Notes: a model not told the origin generated them from the letters alone. Shown: positions 25,310 to 35,697, counted from the first letter of the stretch. The stretch is DNA of 64,000 bases from Microvirga pudoricolor (GCF_016892705.1 NZ_JAFEMB010000001.1:496001-560000); one strand, 5' to 3'. Translations and numbers: made by a program.

Positions 25310-27487
25310 ATGGAACGGGTCGAGGTTGCGGGATTGAAGGTCGCCAAGGTTCTCCACGATTTTATCGGGGAGGCCGCGCAGGGAACGGGAATCTCCCCGG
25401 ACGCCTTCTGGACGAGCTTCGCAGGCCTCGTGAAGACCTTCGCCCCGCGTGACCGCGAGCTCCTCAAGGTTCGCGACGAGCTCCAGGCCAAGATCGACGC
25501 CTATCACAGGGAGCGCAAGGGCCGCCCCTTGGACATGGCCGAATACGAGCGCTTCCTGCGCGACATCGGCTATATCCTGCCGGAGCCCGCCAGCGTCACC
25601 GTGTCGTCGCAGAACGTCGACGACGAGATCGCTCGCGTGGCCGGACCCCAGCTCGTGGTGCCGATCTCCAATGCGCGCTACGCGCTGAATGCCGCCAATG
25701 CCCGCTGGGGACGTCTCTACGATGCCCTGTACGGCACGGACGCCCTGCCCGAGTCGGACGGCATGGGTCGGTCGGGCAGCTACAACAAGGCCCGCGGCAC
25801 CGCCGTCGTGGCGCGCGCCCGCCAGATCCTCGACGAAGCCGCCCCCCTCGAGAGCGGCTCCCACGGGAAGGCGACGGCCTACGGCATCGAGGACGGCGCA
25901 CTGATCGTGACGCTCGAGGACGGCGCGCGTACGACCTTGAAAGACCCGGCCCAGTTCCTCGGCTATCGCGGCGAGGCCTCGGCGCCCCAGGCGATCCTGC
26001 TCAGGCATAACGGCCTGCATCTCGAGATCGCGATCGACCGCGCAAGCCCGATCGGCGCCGACGACCCGGCGGGCGTGTCCGATCTCGTCCTGGAATCGGC
26101 CGTTTCCACCATCATGGACCTGGAGGACAGCGTTGCGGCGGTCGATGCGGACGACAAGGTCGTCGTCTACCGCAACTGGCTTGGCCTGATGCGCGGCGAT
26201 CTGGTGGAAAGCTTCGAGAAGGGCGGCCGGACCGTCGAGCGCCGCCTCAACAAGGATCGCGTCTATCGCGGCCCTGGGGGAGAAGAAGTCCGCCTGCATG
26301 GGCGCAGCCTCATGCTGGTGCGCAACGTGGGCCACCACATGTTCACGGATGCGGTGCTCGACGAGAGCGGCCAGGACATCCCCGAGACCCTGCTCGACGC
26401 CGCCGTGACCTCGCTCATCGCCATGCACGACCTGAAGGCACGGGGCGACATCCGCAACAGCCGGGCGGGTTCGGTCTACATCGTCAAGCCGAAGATGCAT
26501 GGTCCCGACGAGGTGGCTTTCGCCAACGATCTCTTCGCGGCCGTCGAGGACATGCTCTCGCTCCCGCGCCAGACGCTGAAGATGGGAATCATGGACGAGG
26601 AGCGGCGCACGACCGTCAATCTCAAGGCCTGCATCCAGGCCGCGGCGGACAGAATCGTGTTCATCAACACGGGCTTCCTCGACCGCACGGGGGACGAGAT
26701 CCACACCTCCATGGAAGCGGGTCCGATGATCCGCAAGAACGACATGAAATTGACGGCCTGGATCAAGGCCTACGAGAACAACAACGTGGATGTGGGTCTC
26801 GCCTGCGGGCTGCCTGGCAAGGCCCAGATCGGCAAGGGCATGTGGGCGGCCCCCGACAAGATGGCCGACATGCTGGAACAGAAGGTGGGCCATCCGCAAT
26901 CGGGCGCCAACACGGCTTGGGTGCCCTCCCCCACGGCCGCGACCCTGCACGCGCTGCACTACCATCAAGTCAGCGTGCATGACCGTCAGGCGGAGCTGCG
27001 GGGCCGGGAGCGCGCTCGGCTCGCGGATATCCTGACGATCCCTGTCTCCCAATCCAATTGGGCTCCGGATGCGGTGCAGCAGGAGCTCGACAACAACTGC
27101 CAGGGCATCCTCGGCTACGTGGTTCGCTGGATCGACCAGGGGGTCGGCTGCTCCAAGGTGCCGGACATCCATGATGTCGGCCTGATGGAGGATCGGGCGA
27201 CCCTGCGCATTTCGAGCCAGCATATCGCCAACTGGCTCCACCACGGCATCGTCTCGGAGTCCCAGGTGATGCAGACGCTTCGGCGGATGGCCGAGGTGGT
27301 CGACCGGCAGAATGCGGGCGATCCGCTCTACCGTCCCATGGCGCCGAACTTCGAGGGTCCGGCTTTCCAGGCCGCCTGCGATCTCGTCTTCAAGGGCCGG
27401 GCGCAGCCCAACGGCTACACCGAATGGGTCCTCCACGAACGACGCCGGGAGGCGAAGGCCCAAGGAGCCGCGGCGCTTCCCGCCTGA
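25310..27487 (+). CDS. glcB: Malate synthase G
   Basis: The 725-residue length is standard for the monomeric G isoform. It condenses glyoxylate with acetyl-CoA to malate in the cytosol. Visible blocks are [20 protein letters not shown] (near residues 268-283), [12 protein letters not shown], GLNFRxGG-equivalent regions and [16 protein letters not shown], with the acidic metal ligands in MDLEDS and [10 protein letters not shown]. The ATG has GGGAGGCAGG upstream. With the next gene it sits in a two-gene run; no isocitrate lyase is in the window, so glyoxylate could come from the lyase elsewhere, glycolate or purine breakdown. Confidence 0.96.
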   Translation: MERVEVAGLKVAKVLHDFIGEAAQGTGISPDAFWTSFAGLVKTFAPRDRELLKVRDELQAKIDAYHRERKGRPLDMAEYERFLRDIGYILPEPASVTVSSQNVDDEIARVAGPQLVVPISNARYALNAANARWGRLYDALYGTDALPESDGMGRSGSYNKARGTAVVARARQILDEAAPLESGSHGKATAYGIEDGALIVTLEDGARTTLKDPAQFLGYRGEASAPQAILLRHNGLHLEIAIDRASPIGADDPAGVSDLVLESAVSTIMDLEDSVAAVDADDKVVVYRNWLGLMRGDLVESFEKGGRTVERRLNKDRVYRGPGGEEVRLHGRSLMLVRNVGHHMFTDAVLDESGQDIPETLLDAAVTSLIAMHDLKARGDIRNSRAGSVYIVKPKMHGPDEVAFANDLFAAVEDMLSLPRQTLKMGIMDEERRTTVNLKACIQAAADRIVFINTGFLDRTGDEIHTSMEAGPMIRKNDMKLTAWIKAYENNNVDVGLACGLPGKAQIGKGMWAAPDKMADMLEQKVGHPQSGANTAWVPSPTAATLHALHYHQVSVHDRQAELRGRERARLADILTIPVSQSNWAPDAVQQELDNNCQGILGYVVRWIDQGVGCSKVPDIHDVGLMEDRATLRISSQHIANWLHHGIVSESQVMQTLRRMAEVVDRQNAGDPLYRPMAPNFEGPAFQAACDLVFKGRAQPNGYTEWVLHERRREAKAQGAAALPA

Positions 27488-27522
27488 ACCCCGCACCTCG
27501 CATTTCATTGAAAGACCTCAGA

Positions 27523-28227
27523 ATGACCGACCGTCCGGCCTCCTCCGCCTTCGTCATCGAGCCCGCCGCCATTCCGTCCCTGCCGGTTCAGGGAAGCGAC
27601 CTGCGTTTTCCGGTCCGGCGCATCTACTGCGTCGGGCGCAATTACGCGGAGCACGCCAAGGAAATGGGGCACGACCCGAACCGCGAACCACCCTTCTTTT
27701 TTCAAAAGAACCCCGACGCCCTCAACACCTCCGGGATCTTCCCGTATCCCGTCAAGAGTTCGGATGTGCACTATGAGATCGAGCTGATCGTGGCGCTCGG
27801 CAAAGGTGGCACCGACATCGCCCCGGGCGACGCGCTCGACCACGTGTTCGGGTATGGCGTCGGCCTCGACATGACGCGGCGCGATCTGCAGGGCGAGGCC
27901 AAGAAGATGGGCCGCCCCTGGGAAATCGGCAAATCCTTCGAGGCCTCGGCTCCCTGCGGGCCCCTCATTCCCGTCTCCGAGGCCGGACACCCGGCGGCCG
28001 GAGAGATCTGGCTCGACGTGAACGGGGCCCGGCGCCAGACCGGCGACCTCTCCCAGATGATCTGGAACGTCCCGGACACCATCGCCTATCTGTCGGCCTA
28101 CTTCACCCTGGCGGCCGGCGACATCATCATGACCGGCACTCCCTCCGGCGTCGGAGCGGTGCAGCGGGGGGACGTGCTGTCGGGCGGCGTGGACGGCATC
28201 GGGACCCTCGACGTGAGGGTCGTCTAG
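27523..28227 (+). CDS. Fumarylacetoacetate hydrolase-family protein (fumarylpyruvate hydrolase-like)
   Basis: This 234-residue enzyme has the FAH C-terminal fold: [26 protein letters not shown], the metal ligands in [27 protein letters not shown] and [19 protein letters not shown]. Members hydrolyse or decarboxylate acylpyruvates such as fumarylpyruvate or oxaloacetate. With 35 bases after glcB it is likely co-transcribed. Substrate is not evident; oxaloacetate decarboxylation near malate synthase is one option. Confidence 0.88.
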   Translation: MTDRPASSAFVIEPAAIPSLPVQGSDLRFPVRRIYCVGRNYAEHAKEMGHDPNREPPFFFQKNPDALNTSGIFPYPVKSSDVHYEIELIVALGKGGTDIAPGDALDHVFGYGVGLDMTRRDLQGEAKKMGRPWEIGKSFEASAPCGPLIPVSEAGHPAAGEIWLDVNGARRQTGDLSQMIWNVPDTIAYLSAYFTLAAGDIIMTGTPSGVGAVQRGDVLSGGVDGIGTLDVRVV

Positions 28228-28296
28228 GGTCCTTCCGGGAACGACTTCCAGTCAGTCCCGTTGCATGGTCAACCGCGACCCTCCCGGGAGCCTGCC

Positions 28297-28542
28297 ATGC
28301 TGACCGAGACCGACCTCAACGCACCGGCCGTCATCCAGTACGAGACGGCCGGCGCCACCATCGACGAGGGCCAGGTGGACTGGAGCGACGGACGAGAATT
28401 CGCCTCGCTTCGGGAGGCCCTGCACTGGGCGGAGACCTCGGAGGCGCCCGCAGGCCAGGAGGCCTATATCCGCGCCGCCTCGGGTTTCGTGATCCGGCCC
28501 GAAATGCTGGAGGGATTGTGGGCCAGCCTCCAGGGCCCCTGA
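28297..28542 (+). CDS. Small hypothetical protein
   Basis: An 81-residue acidic soluble protein from ATG 28297 with GGGAG nine bases upstream; an earlier in-frame start at 28261 lacks one. Codon use matches neighbouring genes. I recognise no family; the sequence has a beta-rich front (VIQYETAGATIDEGQVDW) and a helical middle. It converges on the peptide transporter operon with eight bases between stops. Confidence 0.6.
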   Translation: MLTETDLNAPAVIQYETAGATIDEGQVDWSDGREFASLREALHWAETSEAPAGQEAYIRAASGFVIRPEMLEGLWASLQGP

Positions 28543-28549
28543 GACAGCC

Positions 28550-29554
28550 TCAGGCCGCGGCCGGAATGGTGATGCGCCCTTCGTGCACCGCATGACAGGC
28601 CACGCCGCCCAGGAGCGGCGGGATTTCCCGCCGGCAACGATCGTTGGCGAAGGGGCAGCGGGGATTGAAGGTGCAGCCGCTGGGCGGGTGAATGGGGTTG
28701 GGGATCTCACCCTTCACGGGGATGCGCTGGCGACCGGACATCCCCACATCCGGCACCGCGTCCAGCAGCATGCGGGTATAGGGGTGCTTCGGAGCCAGGA
28801 AGAGTTCCCGGCCGCCTGAAATCTCCACGATCCGTCCAAGATACATCACCCCGATCCGGGTGGCCATGTGGCGGACCACGGCAAGGTTATGGCTGATGAA
28901 CAGGTAGGTCAGCCCCAGCCGATCCTGGAGGTCGCGCATCAGGTTGAGGATCTGCGCCTGTACCGACACATCGAGGGCCGAGGTCGGCTCGTCGCAGACG
29001 ATGAACTCCGCATTGGACGCCAGCGCGCGGGCAATGGCGATGCGCTGGCGCTGCCCTCCGGAGAATTCATGCGGAAACTTGCGCCCGTCATCGGGATGAA
29101 GGCCGACGAGGGTGAGAAGCTCTCCGACCCGGTTGCGGATCTGGGCGTCGTCCTCGAGCAGGCCGAAGGCCCTGATCGGCTCCGCGATGATGCGATCCAC
29201 CCGCCAGCGCGGGTTGAGGCTCGCATAGGGATCCTGGAAGATCATCTGGATCCGCCGCCGCAGGCGCTGCCGCTGCGCCGCGTCCGTGCGCCCGGCCATG
29301 GCAACGCCGTCGATCGTGACGCCCCCGGCGCTCGGCGGCAGGAGACCGACCACCATGCGGGCGACCGTGGACTTGCCCGAGCCCGACTCCCCTACGAGCG
29401 CAAAGGTCTCGCCTTTGGCGATGTCGAAGGAGACCCCGTCCACCGCTTTCAGGAACTGCTTTTCTTCCCGCTCCAGCATGCGGTTGAGCCAGGGCTTCGA
29501 CACGTCGAAGACGCGGCGGAGGTTGTCGACTTGCACATAGGAGCGTTCGGTCAC
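28550..29554 (-). CDS. Dipeptide/oligopeptide ABC transporter ATPase, DppF type
   Basis: A 334-residue ATPase starting at GTG 29554, which overlaps the DppD-type stop by four bases. Walker A is GESGSGKST, the signature is FSGGQRQR, Walker B is [12 protein letters not shown]. The C-terminal oligopeptide/dipeptide transporter region holds a four-cysteine set (CTFNPRCPFANDRC and a later Cys) that binds an Fe-S cluster in Dpp/Opp ATPases. Works at the inner-membrane face with the DppD-type partner. Last gene of the five-gene operon. Confidence 0.92.
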   Translation of the reverse strand: MTERSYVQVDNLRRVFDVSKPWLNRMLEREEKQFLKAVDGVSFDIAKGETFALVGESGSGKSTVARMVVGLLPPSAGGVTIDGVAMAGRTDAAQRQRLRRRIQMIFQDPYASLNPRWRVDRIIAEPIRAFGLLEDDAQIRNRVGELLTLVGLHPDDGRKFPHEFSGGQRQRIAIARALASNAEFIVCDEPTSALDVSVQAQILNLMRDLQDRLGLTYLFISHNLAVVRHMATRIGVMYLGRIVEISGGRELFLAPKHPYTRMLLDAVPDVGMSGRQRIPVKGEIPNPIHPPSGCTFNPRCPFANDRCRREIPPLLGGVACHAVHEGRITIPAAA

Positions 29555-30543
29555 GCCAGGGCCTCCGCTCGGATGGTCGTTTCGTCGTAGAGATGGCACG
29601 CGACCCGGTGCAGGTCGCGCTGGATCGGTTCGGGCCGTTCGACGCGGCATCGGTCGAAGGCGAAGGGACAGCGCGGATTGAAGGCGCAGCCCGTCGGTAT
29701 CGCCGACAGGCGGGGCATGGAGCCAGGAATCTGAACGAGACGGTCCGTCTCGACCTCCAGGGACGGGATCGCCCCCATCAGGCCCTTGGCGTAGGGATGC
29801 AGCGGGTTCTGCACCACGTCCCGGACCGGACCGATCTCCGCGATGCGGCCGGCATACATGACGGCAACCCGGTCCGCTGTCTCGGCGATCACGCCCATGT
29901 CGTGGGTGACCAGCATGATGGCGGTGCCGTGATCGCGCCCGAGGCGCTTGAGCAGGGTGATGATCTGGGCCTGGACGGAAACGTCGAGGGCCGTGGTCGG
30001 CTCGTCGGCGATGATGAGCTCGGGTTCGGCGCAAAGCGCGAGCGCGATCACGACACGCTGGCGCATGCCGCCCGAGAACTCGTGCGGGTAGCTGTCGATC
30101 CGCCTGTCCGGCGCCGGAATCCCGACCTCGGCCAGAAGATCGATGGCCCGCTTGCGGGCGGCAGACGACGACAGGTTCGTGTGGGTGCGGATCGTCTCCA
30201 CGAGTTGCTCGCTGACCCGGTAGAGCGGGTTGAGGCTCGTGAGGGGATCCTGGAAGATCATGCCGATGCGCTTGCCGCGAACCCGGCGCAACTCTTCGGG
30301 AGGCAGATTGTCGATCCTCATGCCCGACAGGATAACCTCGCCTCCGGCGATGCGGCCGGGCGGGTCGATCAGCCCGACGACGGCGGATCCCGTCACGGAT
30401 TTGCCGGCGCCGGACTCGCCGACCACGCCGAGCACCTCGCCCTTGGCAATGTCGAAGGAGATTCCGTCGATGGCCTTGAGCACGCCCCGGCGGGTGACGA
30501 ACTCCACATGGAGGTCCCGGACGGACAGAACGGGTTGCGACAT
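29551..30543 (-). CDS. Dipeptide/oligopeptide ABC transporter ATPase, DppD type
   Basis: The 330-residue ATPase has Walker A GESGAGKSV, signature FSGGMRQR, Walker B LIIADEPTTALD and H-loop VTHDMGV. The C-terminal CAFNPRCPFAFDRC cluster motif is intact. It should form a heterodimer with the DppF-type protein to drive peptide uptake. It follows the DppC-type permease by 17 bases. Confidence 0.92.
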   Translation of the reverse strand: MSQPVLSVRDLHVEFVTRRGVLKAIDGISFDIAKGEVLGVVGESGAGKSVTGSAVVGLIDPPGRIAGGEVILSGMRIDNLPPEELRRVRGKRIGMIFQDPLTSLNPLYRVSEQLVETIRTHTNLSSSAARKRAIDLLAEVGIPAPDRRIDSYPHEFSGGMRQRVVIALALCAEPELIIADEPTTALDVSVQAQIITLLKRLGRDHGTAIMLVTHDMGVIAETADRVAVMYAGRIAEIGPVRDVVQNPLHPYAKGLMGAIPSLEVETDRLVQIPGSMPRLSAIPTGCAFNPRCPFAFDRCRVERPEPIQRDLHRVACHLYDETTIRAEALA

Positions 30544-30560
30544 GGCTTTTCTCCGCTCCC

Positions 30561-31532
30561 CTACCTGAGTCTCGGGTTCAGGGCGTCACGCAGCCAATCG
30601 CCCAGGAGATTGATCGAGAGGACGAGGATCGCCAGGGCGACGCCGGGGAAGGCGATGATCCACCATTCGCCGGAGAACAGGTAATTGTTGCCGATGCGGA
30701 TCAGGGTGCCCAGCGACGGCATGGTCTCGGGCATGCCGGTGCCAAGGAAGGAGAGCGTCGCTTCCGTGATGATCGCCAGCGCGAGGTTGATGGTCGCGAT
30801 CACGAGGACCGGCCCCAGCACGTTCGGCAGCACGTGCCGGAACATGATGACGGGGGCCGGGAGGCCGATGAGGCGGGCCGCCGCGATGTAGTCCTTGTTC
30901 TTCTCCACCATCACCGAACCGCGAACGGTTCGGGCGTACTGGACCCAGAAACTCAGACCGATGGAGAAGACCAGGACGCCCAAGGTGGCGGCTGGACTGA
31001 GTTGTCCGCCGGCCACCGACTTGACGACCCCGTCCACGAGGAGGGCGCAGAGGATGGCCGGGAAGGTCAATTGCACATCGGCCACCCGCATGATGACCGC
31101 GTCCACGGTGCCGCCGAAATAGCCCGCGATCAGGCCGAGCGCGATGCCCAGCGTCGCCGAGAAGGCCACTCCCAGGAAACCCACGAGGAGTGAGACGCGC
31201 AGGCCGTAGAGGATGGCCGAGAAAACGTCGCGTCCCTGCTCGTCCGTCCCCAGAAGATAAGGCGCCACCCCGTCGGCTTCCCAAAGGGGCGGGATGCGGC
31301 TGTTGAGGAGGTCGAGCTGCGCCGGATCGAAGGGGTTCTGCGGGGCCACGAGCCCAGCCAGAATTGCGGCCAGGAGGAACAGGAGCGTCAGGAAGGTTGC
31401 CAGCATGGTCAGCTTCGAGCGCTTGAAGCTTGCCCAGATGTCGCTGTCGAGGAAACGGGCATGCCACGGCGAGGACGCGGCGGGCGCCTTGTCCGGCGCG
31501 AGGACGGGAGCGGATTGCAATCCTTCGGTCAT
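30561..31532 (-). CDS. Dipeptide/oligopeptide ABC transporter permease, DppC type
   Basis: A 323-residue inner-membrane permease with a cytosolic N-terminal tail of about 40 residues, the first membrane segment LATFLTLLFLLAAILAGLVA, and five more. DEQGRDVFSAILYGLR is the OppC N-terminal signature and AAARLIGLPAPVIMFRHVLP is the EAA-type docking loop. It pairs with the DppB-type permease ten bases upstream. Confidence 0.92.
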   Translation of the reverse strand: MTEGLQSAPVLAPDKAPAASSPWHARFLDSDIWASFKRSKLTMLATFLTLLFLLAAILAGLVAPQNPFDPAQLDLLNSRIPPLWEADGVAPYLLGTDEQGRDVFSAILYGLRVSLLVGFLGVAFSATLGIALGLIAGYFGGTVDAVIMRVADVQLTFPAILCALLVDGVVKSVAGGQLSPAATLGVLVFSIGLSFWVQYARTVRGSVMVEKNKDYIAAARLIGLPAPVIMFRHVLPNVLGPVLVIATINLALAIITEATLSFLGTGMPETMPSLGTLIRIGNNYLFSGEWWIIAFPGVALAILVLSINLLGDWLRDALNPRLR

Positions 31533-31542
31533 GGCTCGCTCC

Positions 31543-32523
31543 TCACGCCGGCTGCCGGATGGTGGTGCGCAGACGCGGGTCCACGACCGTGTAGAGGATG
31601 TCGACCGCGAGGTTGATGACGACGAAGATGAGCGCCACCAGCATGAGGTAGGCGGCCATGATCGGGATGTCGACGTTCTGCACCGCCTGGACGAAGAGAA
31701 GCCCCATGCCGGGCCACTGGAAAACGGTCTCGGTGATGATCGCGAAGGCGATGACCGAGCCGAATTGCAGGCCCACGATGGTGATGACGGGCACGAGGGT
31801 GTTCTTCAGGGCGTGCCCGAAGTGGATCGCCCGGGTGGTGAGGCCGCGCGCCCTTGCAAACTTGATGTAGTCCGTTCGCAGGACCTCCAGCATCTCGGCC
31901 CGCACGATACGCATGATCAGCGTCATCTGGAACAGCCCCAAGGTGATCGACGGCATGATGAGCGCCGTCCAGCCGGACAGGGTCAGAAATCCGGTGGTCC
32001 ACCACCCGATCCTGACCGTATCGCCGCGCCCGTAGGACGGCAGCCAGCCCAAGGTGACGGAGAACAGGTAGATCAGCAGGATGCCGATGAGAAAGGTCGG
32101 CAGGGAAATGCCCACGAGCGAGACGGTCTGGAAGACCTTGGCCAGGATGCTGTCCCGTTTCAATCCGGAATACACGCCCATCAGGACGCCGAAGACCGTG
32201 GCGAAGATCGTGGCGCACAGGGCCAGCTCCATGGTGGCCGGAACGCGCTCGGCGAGGAGATCCGAGACCGGCTGGCGGAACTGGTAGGACACGCCGAAAT
32301 CGCCTTGCGCGGCCCGGAACAGGTAGCGTGCGAACTGCACCGGCACGGGATCGTCGAGTCCGAGGGAAAGGCGCACCTGCTCTCGTTCGGCGGCCGGCGT
32401 ATCGAGGGACACGATCTGGTTTACCGGATCGCCGGCGAAGCGGAACATCGCGAAAGCGATGATTCCGACAGTCAGCAGAACGCCGATCGCCTGGAGGGCT
32501 CGGCGGATGATGAAAGCAAGCAT
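31543..32523 (-). CDS. Dipeptide/oligopeptide ABC transporter permease, DppB type
   Basis: Encodes 326 residues from ATG 32523; an in-frame TTG four codons earlier is less likely. The first membrane segment AIGVLLTVGIIAFAMFRFAG and five others are visible. The LGLDDPVPVQFARYL stretch and the docking loop FARARGLTTRAIHFGHALKN mark the DppB/OppB family. It lies 111 bases after the binding protein, with a strong stem-loop between. Confidence 0.92.
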   Translation of the reverse strand: MLAFIIRRALQAIGVLLTVGIIAFAMFRFAGDPVNQIVSLDTPAAEREQVRLSLGLDDPVPVQFARYLFRAAQGDFGVSYQFRQPVSDLLAERVPATMELALCATIFATVFGVLMGVYSGLKRDSILAKVFQTVSLVGISLPTFLIGILLIYLFSVTLGWLPSYGRGDTVRIGWWTTGFLTLSGWTALIMPSITLGLFQMTLIMRIVRAEMLEVLRTDYIKFARARGLTTRAIHFGHALKNTLVPVITIVGLQFGSVIAFAIITETVFQWPGMGLLFVQAVQNVDIPIMAAYLMLVALIFVVINLAVDILYTVVDPRLRTTIRQPA

Positions 32524-32586
32524 TCCGGTTTTCAAACCCCGGTGTCCTCGGAGACCTAGCGTCGTCCGGGCACTGTTGAGCGCGAC

Positions 32587-32613
32587 ACCCCGGAACCCGC
32601 CAGGCGGGTTCCG
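32587..32613 (-). other. Stem-loop between peptide-binding protein and permease genes
   Basis: A perfect 12-bp inverted repeat, CCCGGAACCCGC and GCGGGTTCCGGG, with a three-base loop and no T-run. It sits 22 bases past the binding-protein stop. Likely a 3'-end stabiliser or attenuator lowering permease expression relative to the binding protein. Confidence 0.6.
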
Positions 32614-32634
32614 GGATTCGGGATCAGGCGCGCG

Positions 32635-34230
32635 TTATTCCTTGCGGGCCCAGTAGAGGAGCACCGAGTTGTCGGCGCGTTGGTTCAGCTTCACCTTCTT
32701 CGACACGCCCCAGGCGAGAGCCTGCTGGTGCAGCGGGATGTAACCGTAATCCTTCACGGTCTCCTGGAAGGCTTCCTTGATCATCTGGTCGCGCTTGGCC
32801 TTGTCACCCTCGACCAGGATCTTGTCGGTCAGCTCGTCGTGCTTCTTGTTGCAATAATTGCCGAGGTTGGACTCGCCGCGCGAGGATTGCGCGTTGTCGC
32901 GGCAGCCTTCGATGTCGAAGAGGACGTTGTGACTGTCGAAGGTGCCCGGCGTCCAGCCCAGCAGATAGAACGACGTGTTGTAGTTGCCGGACTTCAGGAC
33001 CTTGCCGAAGTACTGCGCCTTCGGCTGCGCCATGAGGTTCACCTTCACGCCGACGCGGGCCAGCATGCTGACGACGGCCTGGCAGATCGCCTCGTCGTTC
33101 ACGTAGCGGTCGTTGGGGCAATCCATGCCGACTTCGAAGCCGTTCGCGTAACCGGCGTCGGCCAGGAGCTTCTTGGCGCCCTCGGGATCATATTTCGGGC
33201 GTTCGAAATCCTTCGCGAAGACGAAGAGCTCCGGCGCGATCATGAGAGCCGACGGCGTGGCGAGGCCGCGCATGACGCGGGACTTGATGGTCTCGATGTC
33301 GATGGCCTTGAAGAAAGCCTCGCGAACCTTCGGATCCTTGAACGGGTTCTTGCCCTTCACGTTCGAGAACAGCAGCTCGTCGCGGGTCTGGTCGAACCCG
33401 AGGAAGATGGTGCGCAGCTCGGGGCCGGACATGACCTGAGCGTTCGCGCTGCTGTTCACACGCTGGATGTCCTGCAGCGGAACGGGCTCGATCACGTCGA
33501 CCTCGCCCGACAGGAGAGCTGCCACGCGGGTCGCGTCGGAGCCGATGGGCGTGAAGACGATTTCGTCGAGGTTATGCTCGGGCTTGCCCCACCAATCCTT
33601 GTTGACCTTGAACACGGTCTTCACGCCGGGCTGGTGGCTCTCGATCTTGAACGGGCCGGTGCCGTTGGCGTTGAGAGCCGAGTAGCTCGGCGTCGTGGCG
33701 GCGGCGGGCGTCGGTGCGACGGCGTTGTTGGCTTCCGCCCATTCCTTGTCGAGAATGTACCACGTATCCCATTGGTAGTTCAGGATCGGGTTGGGGGACT
33801 TCAACTTCACGTCGATAGTGTAATCGTCGACCTTGACGAACTCGGCACCGCTGGGAACACGGGTCTGGAAGTTCGAACCGGGCGCCCGGACGCGGGTCGC
33901 CGAGAAGATCACGTCGTCGGCCGTGAAGGGATTCCCATTGTGGAACTTGACGTTCTTGCGCAGGAAGACGCGCCAGGTCAGGCCGTCCTCGCTGATTTCC
34001 CACTTTTCGGCGAGACCCGGCTCGATCTTGAGATCCTTGCCGCGCTTCGTCAGACCCTCGTAGACATGCCCCAGATGTGCGTTGGTGGTCGTCTCGTTGA
34101 CCGTGTAGGGGTCAAGCGACTTGAGGTCGCCCTGATTGGCGTAGCGAAGCGTCACGGCCATGGCCGGGAAGGCGGTGCTGGCGAGGAGGGCTGCTCCCGC
34201 AGCCGCCAGAAGAGCTGTCCTGGTCTTCAT
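32635..34230 (-). CDS. Periplasmic dipeptide/oligopeptide-binding protein (SBP_bac_5)
   Basis: The 531-residue protein begins with a Sec signal (LLAAAGAALLASTAFPAMA, cleavage near residue 25). Family blocks are LKSLDPYTVNETTTNAHLG, VYEGLTKRGKDLKIEPGLAEKW, FHNGNPFTADDV and ALNANGTGPFKIE. It captures peptides or similar solutes for the four downstream transport genes and is the first gene of the operon. Ligand is unknown; a nearby ArgE-like deacetylase does not decide it. Confidence 0.93.
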   Translation of the reverse strand: MKTRTALLAAAGAALLASTAFPAMAVTLRYANQGDLKSLDPYTVNETTTNAHLGHVYEGLTKRGKDLKIEPGLAEKWEISEDGLTWRVFLRKNVKFHNGNPFTADDVIFSATRVRAPGSNFQTRVPSGAEFVKVDDYTIDVKLKSPNPILNYQWDTWYILDKEWAEANNAVAPTPAAATTPSYSALNANGTGPFKIESHQPGVKTVFKVNKDWWGKPEHNLDEIVFTPIGSDATRVAALLSGEVDVIEPVPLQDIQRVNSSANAQVMSGPELRTIFLGFDQTRDELLFSNVKGKNPFKDPKVREAFFKAIDIETIKSRVMRGLATPSALMIAPELFVFAKDFERPKYDPEGAKKLLADAGYANGFEVGMDCPNDRYVNDEAICQAVVSMLARVGVKVNLMAQPKAQYFGKVLKSGNYNTSFYLLGWTPGTFDSHNVLFDIEGCRDNAQSSRGESNLGNYCNKKHDELTDKILVEGDKAKRDQMIKEAFQETVKDYGYIPLHQQALAWGVSKKVKLNQRADNSVLLYWARKE

Positions 34231-34254
34231 CGGTTGTCGTTCTCCAATGGAAGG

Positions 34255-34280
34255 TCCCGCGTCGTTGCGCGGGATTTTTT
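34255..34280 (+). terminator. Intrinsic terminator on the plus strand, no obvious gene in front
   Basis: Stem TCCCGCG/CGCGGGA (34255-34261 and 34268-34274, six-base loop) followed by TTTTTT (34275-34280). No plus-strand gene precedes it, so it would stop antisense transcripts crossing the peptide-binding-protein leader; on the minus strand it is a hairpin in that gene's 5' leader. Confidence 0.5.
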
Positions 34281-34385
34281 GTTGTGGGAGAGCCTATCCG
34301 AGGCGGCTCCGGCTCCCTTGCCGCAGAAGTTAGACAGGGTTCGCCTCGGCGGTCTAGCCCTCTCTTGGCCTGTCATGCTTAGTAT

Positions 34386-35540
34386 TTAGGCACAGAGATC
34401 GTGAACGATGCGCCGCAGCAGGCGCTCGCCCGCCTCAAGCTCGCTCACCTCGATATACTCGTCGGGCTGATGCGCCTGGGCGATGTCGCCAGGCCCACAG
34501 ACCACGGTCGACCAGCCCTCGCGCTGGAACAGCCCCGCTTCCGTTCCATAGGCCACCACATGGGTGGCGTTGTCGCCCGTGATCCGCCGCGTCCAGCGCT
34601 CGGCCTCCCCGTCGCTCTCCGGGCGCAGCCCGGGAACTTCGGCGATCAACTCGACGCTCACCCCCGTCTGGGGAATCACCGCCTTCATGCGAGGCTCGAT
34701 CACATCCCGGATATAGGCCTTGTAGCGGTCGAGATAATCGAGGGGGCTTTCCGTGGGAATGGCCCGGATATCGCTGTAGAACCAGGCGGATGAGGATACG
34801 ATGTTGGCGGCCGTGCCGCCCACCATCATGCCGCAATGAAGAGTTGTATAGGGCGGTTCGAACGTGCTCTCGGGGTCGGCTCTCCGGCGGTTCTCTTCCA
34901 TCACGTCTTCGTGCCACGCGATCAGGCGCGCCGCGTTCATGACGGCGCTGACGCCCTGGTCGATGCGGCTGGAATGGACCGCAAAGCCCGTCACGTCCGT
35001 GCGGATCTGCACGGACGCCTTGTGGCCGGTCACGACCGCGTGGCGCGTCGGCTCGCCAACGATGACGGCCGCCGGCGTCGGCAGGGTCTCGGCCATCCGC
35101 CGCACCATGGACGGAGCGCCCCGGCAGGCCAATTCCTCGTCATAGGACAACGCGATGTGCACGGGCCGCTTGAGCGGCGCCTTCACCATTTCGGGCACCA
35201 GCGCCAGCACGAGGGCATCGAATCCCTTCATGTCGGTGGCGCCGCGCCCGTAGAGCTTTCCGTCGCGTTCGGTGAGCGTCCAGGGATCGCTGGTCCAGGC
35301 CTGGCCCTCGACCGGGACCACGTCCGTGTGGCCCGAAAAGACGATCCCGCCTTCGACCTGGGGGCCGATGGTGGCGTAGAGATTGGCCTTGTCGCCTTCC
35401 GGGCTCATGACGAGATTGCTCTCGACCCCGTAGCTTTGCAGCCAATCCCGGCAGAAATGGATGAGGTCGAGATTGCTGCTGGTGGAGACGCTGGGAAACG
35501 CAACCAAGCGCGCGAGCATTTCGCGGGAAGACAGGGACAT
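34386..35540 (-). CDS. argE: Acetylornithine deacetylase-family M20 peptidase (ArgE-like)
   Basis: Encodes 384 residues from ATG 35540 with GAGAGG upstream. Metal ligands of the M20 di-zinc site are visible: VFSGHTDVVPVEG, YGRGATDMKGFDA, SYDEELACRGA with the catalytic glutamate pair, and a C-terminal CGPGDIAQAHQPDEYIE. ArgE removes acetate from N-acetylornithine in arginine synthesis; M20 paralogues act on other N-acyl amino acids. Isolation from arg genes leaves a catabolic role possible. It diverges from ridA. Confidence 0.87.
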   Translation of the reverse strand: MSLSSREMLARLVAFPSVSTSSNLDLIHFCRDWLQSYGVESNLVMSPEGDKANLYATIGPQVEGGIVFSGHTDVVPVEGQAWTSDPWTLTERDGKLYGRGATDMKGFDALVLALVPEMVKAPLKRPVHIALSYDEELACRGAPSMVRRMAETLPTPAAVIVGEPTRHAVVTGHKASVQIRTDVTGFAVHSSRIDQGVSAVMNAARLIAWHEDVMEENRRRADPESTFEPPYTTLHCGMMVGGTAANIVSSSAWFYSDIRAIPTESPLDYLDRYKAYIRDVIEPRMKAVIPQTGVSVELIAEVPGLRPESDGEAERWTRRITGDNATHVVAYGTEAGLFQREGWSTVVCGPGDIAQAHQPDEYIEVSELEAGERLLRRIVHDLCA

Positions 35541-35697
35541 CGATGGGGACCTCTCGGAATCGCGGTCAGCATCCAACCGGGAGGATCGGACGGTCAAGCT
35601 CGAATTAGGGGTGAGACAATTCCGGGCCGGAGCGCTTGCGGCCGGTTGACCCGGTGCGATCCCCAGACCATGATCGCGCGCCTTCCAAAGCCGGATC

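Noticed and set aside
24989..27508. Long minus-strand open frame of 839 codons
   Set aside because: Antisense of glcB and ykoC; glcB is unmistakable, so this is a shadow.
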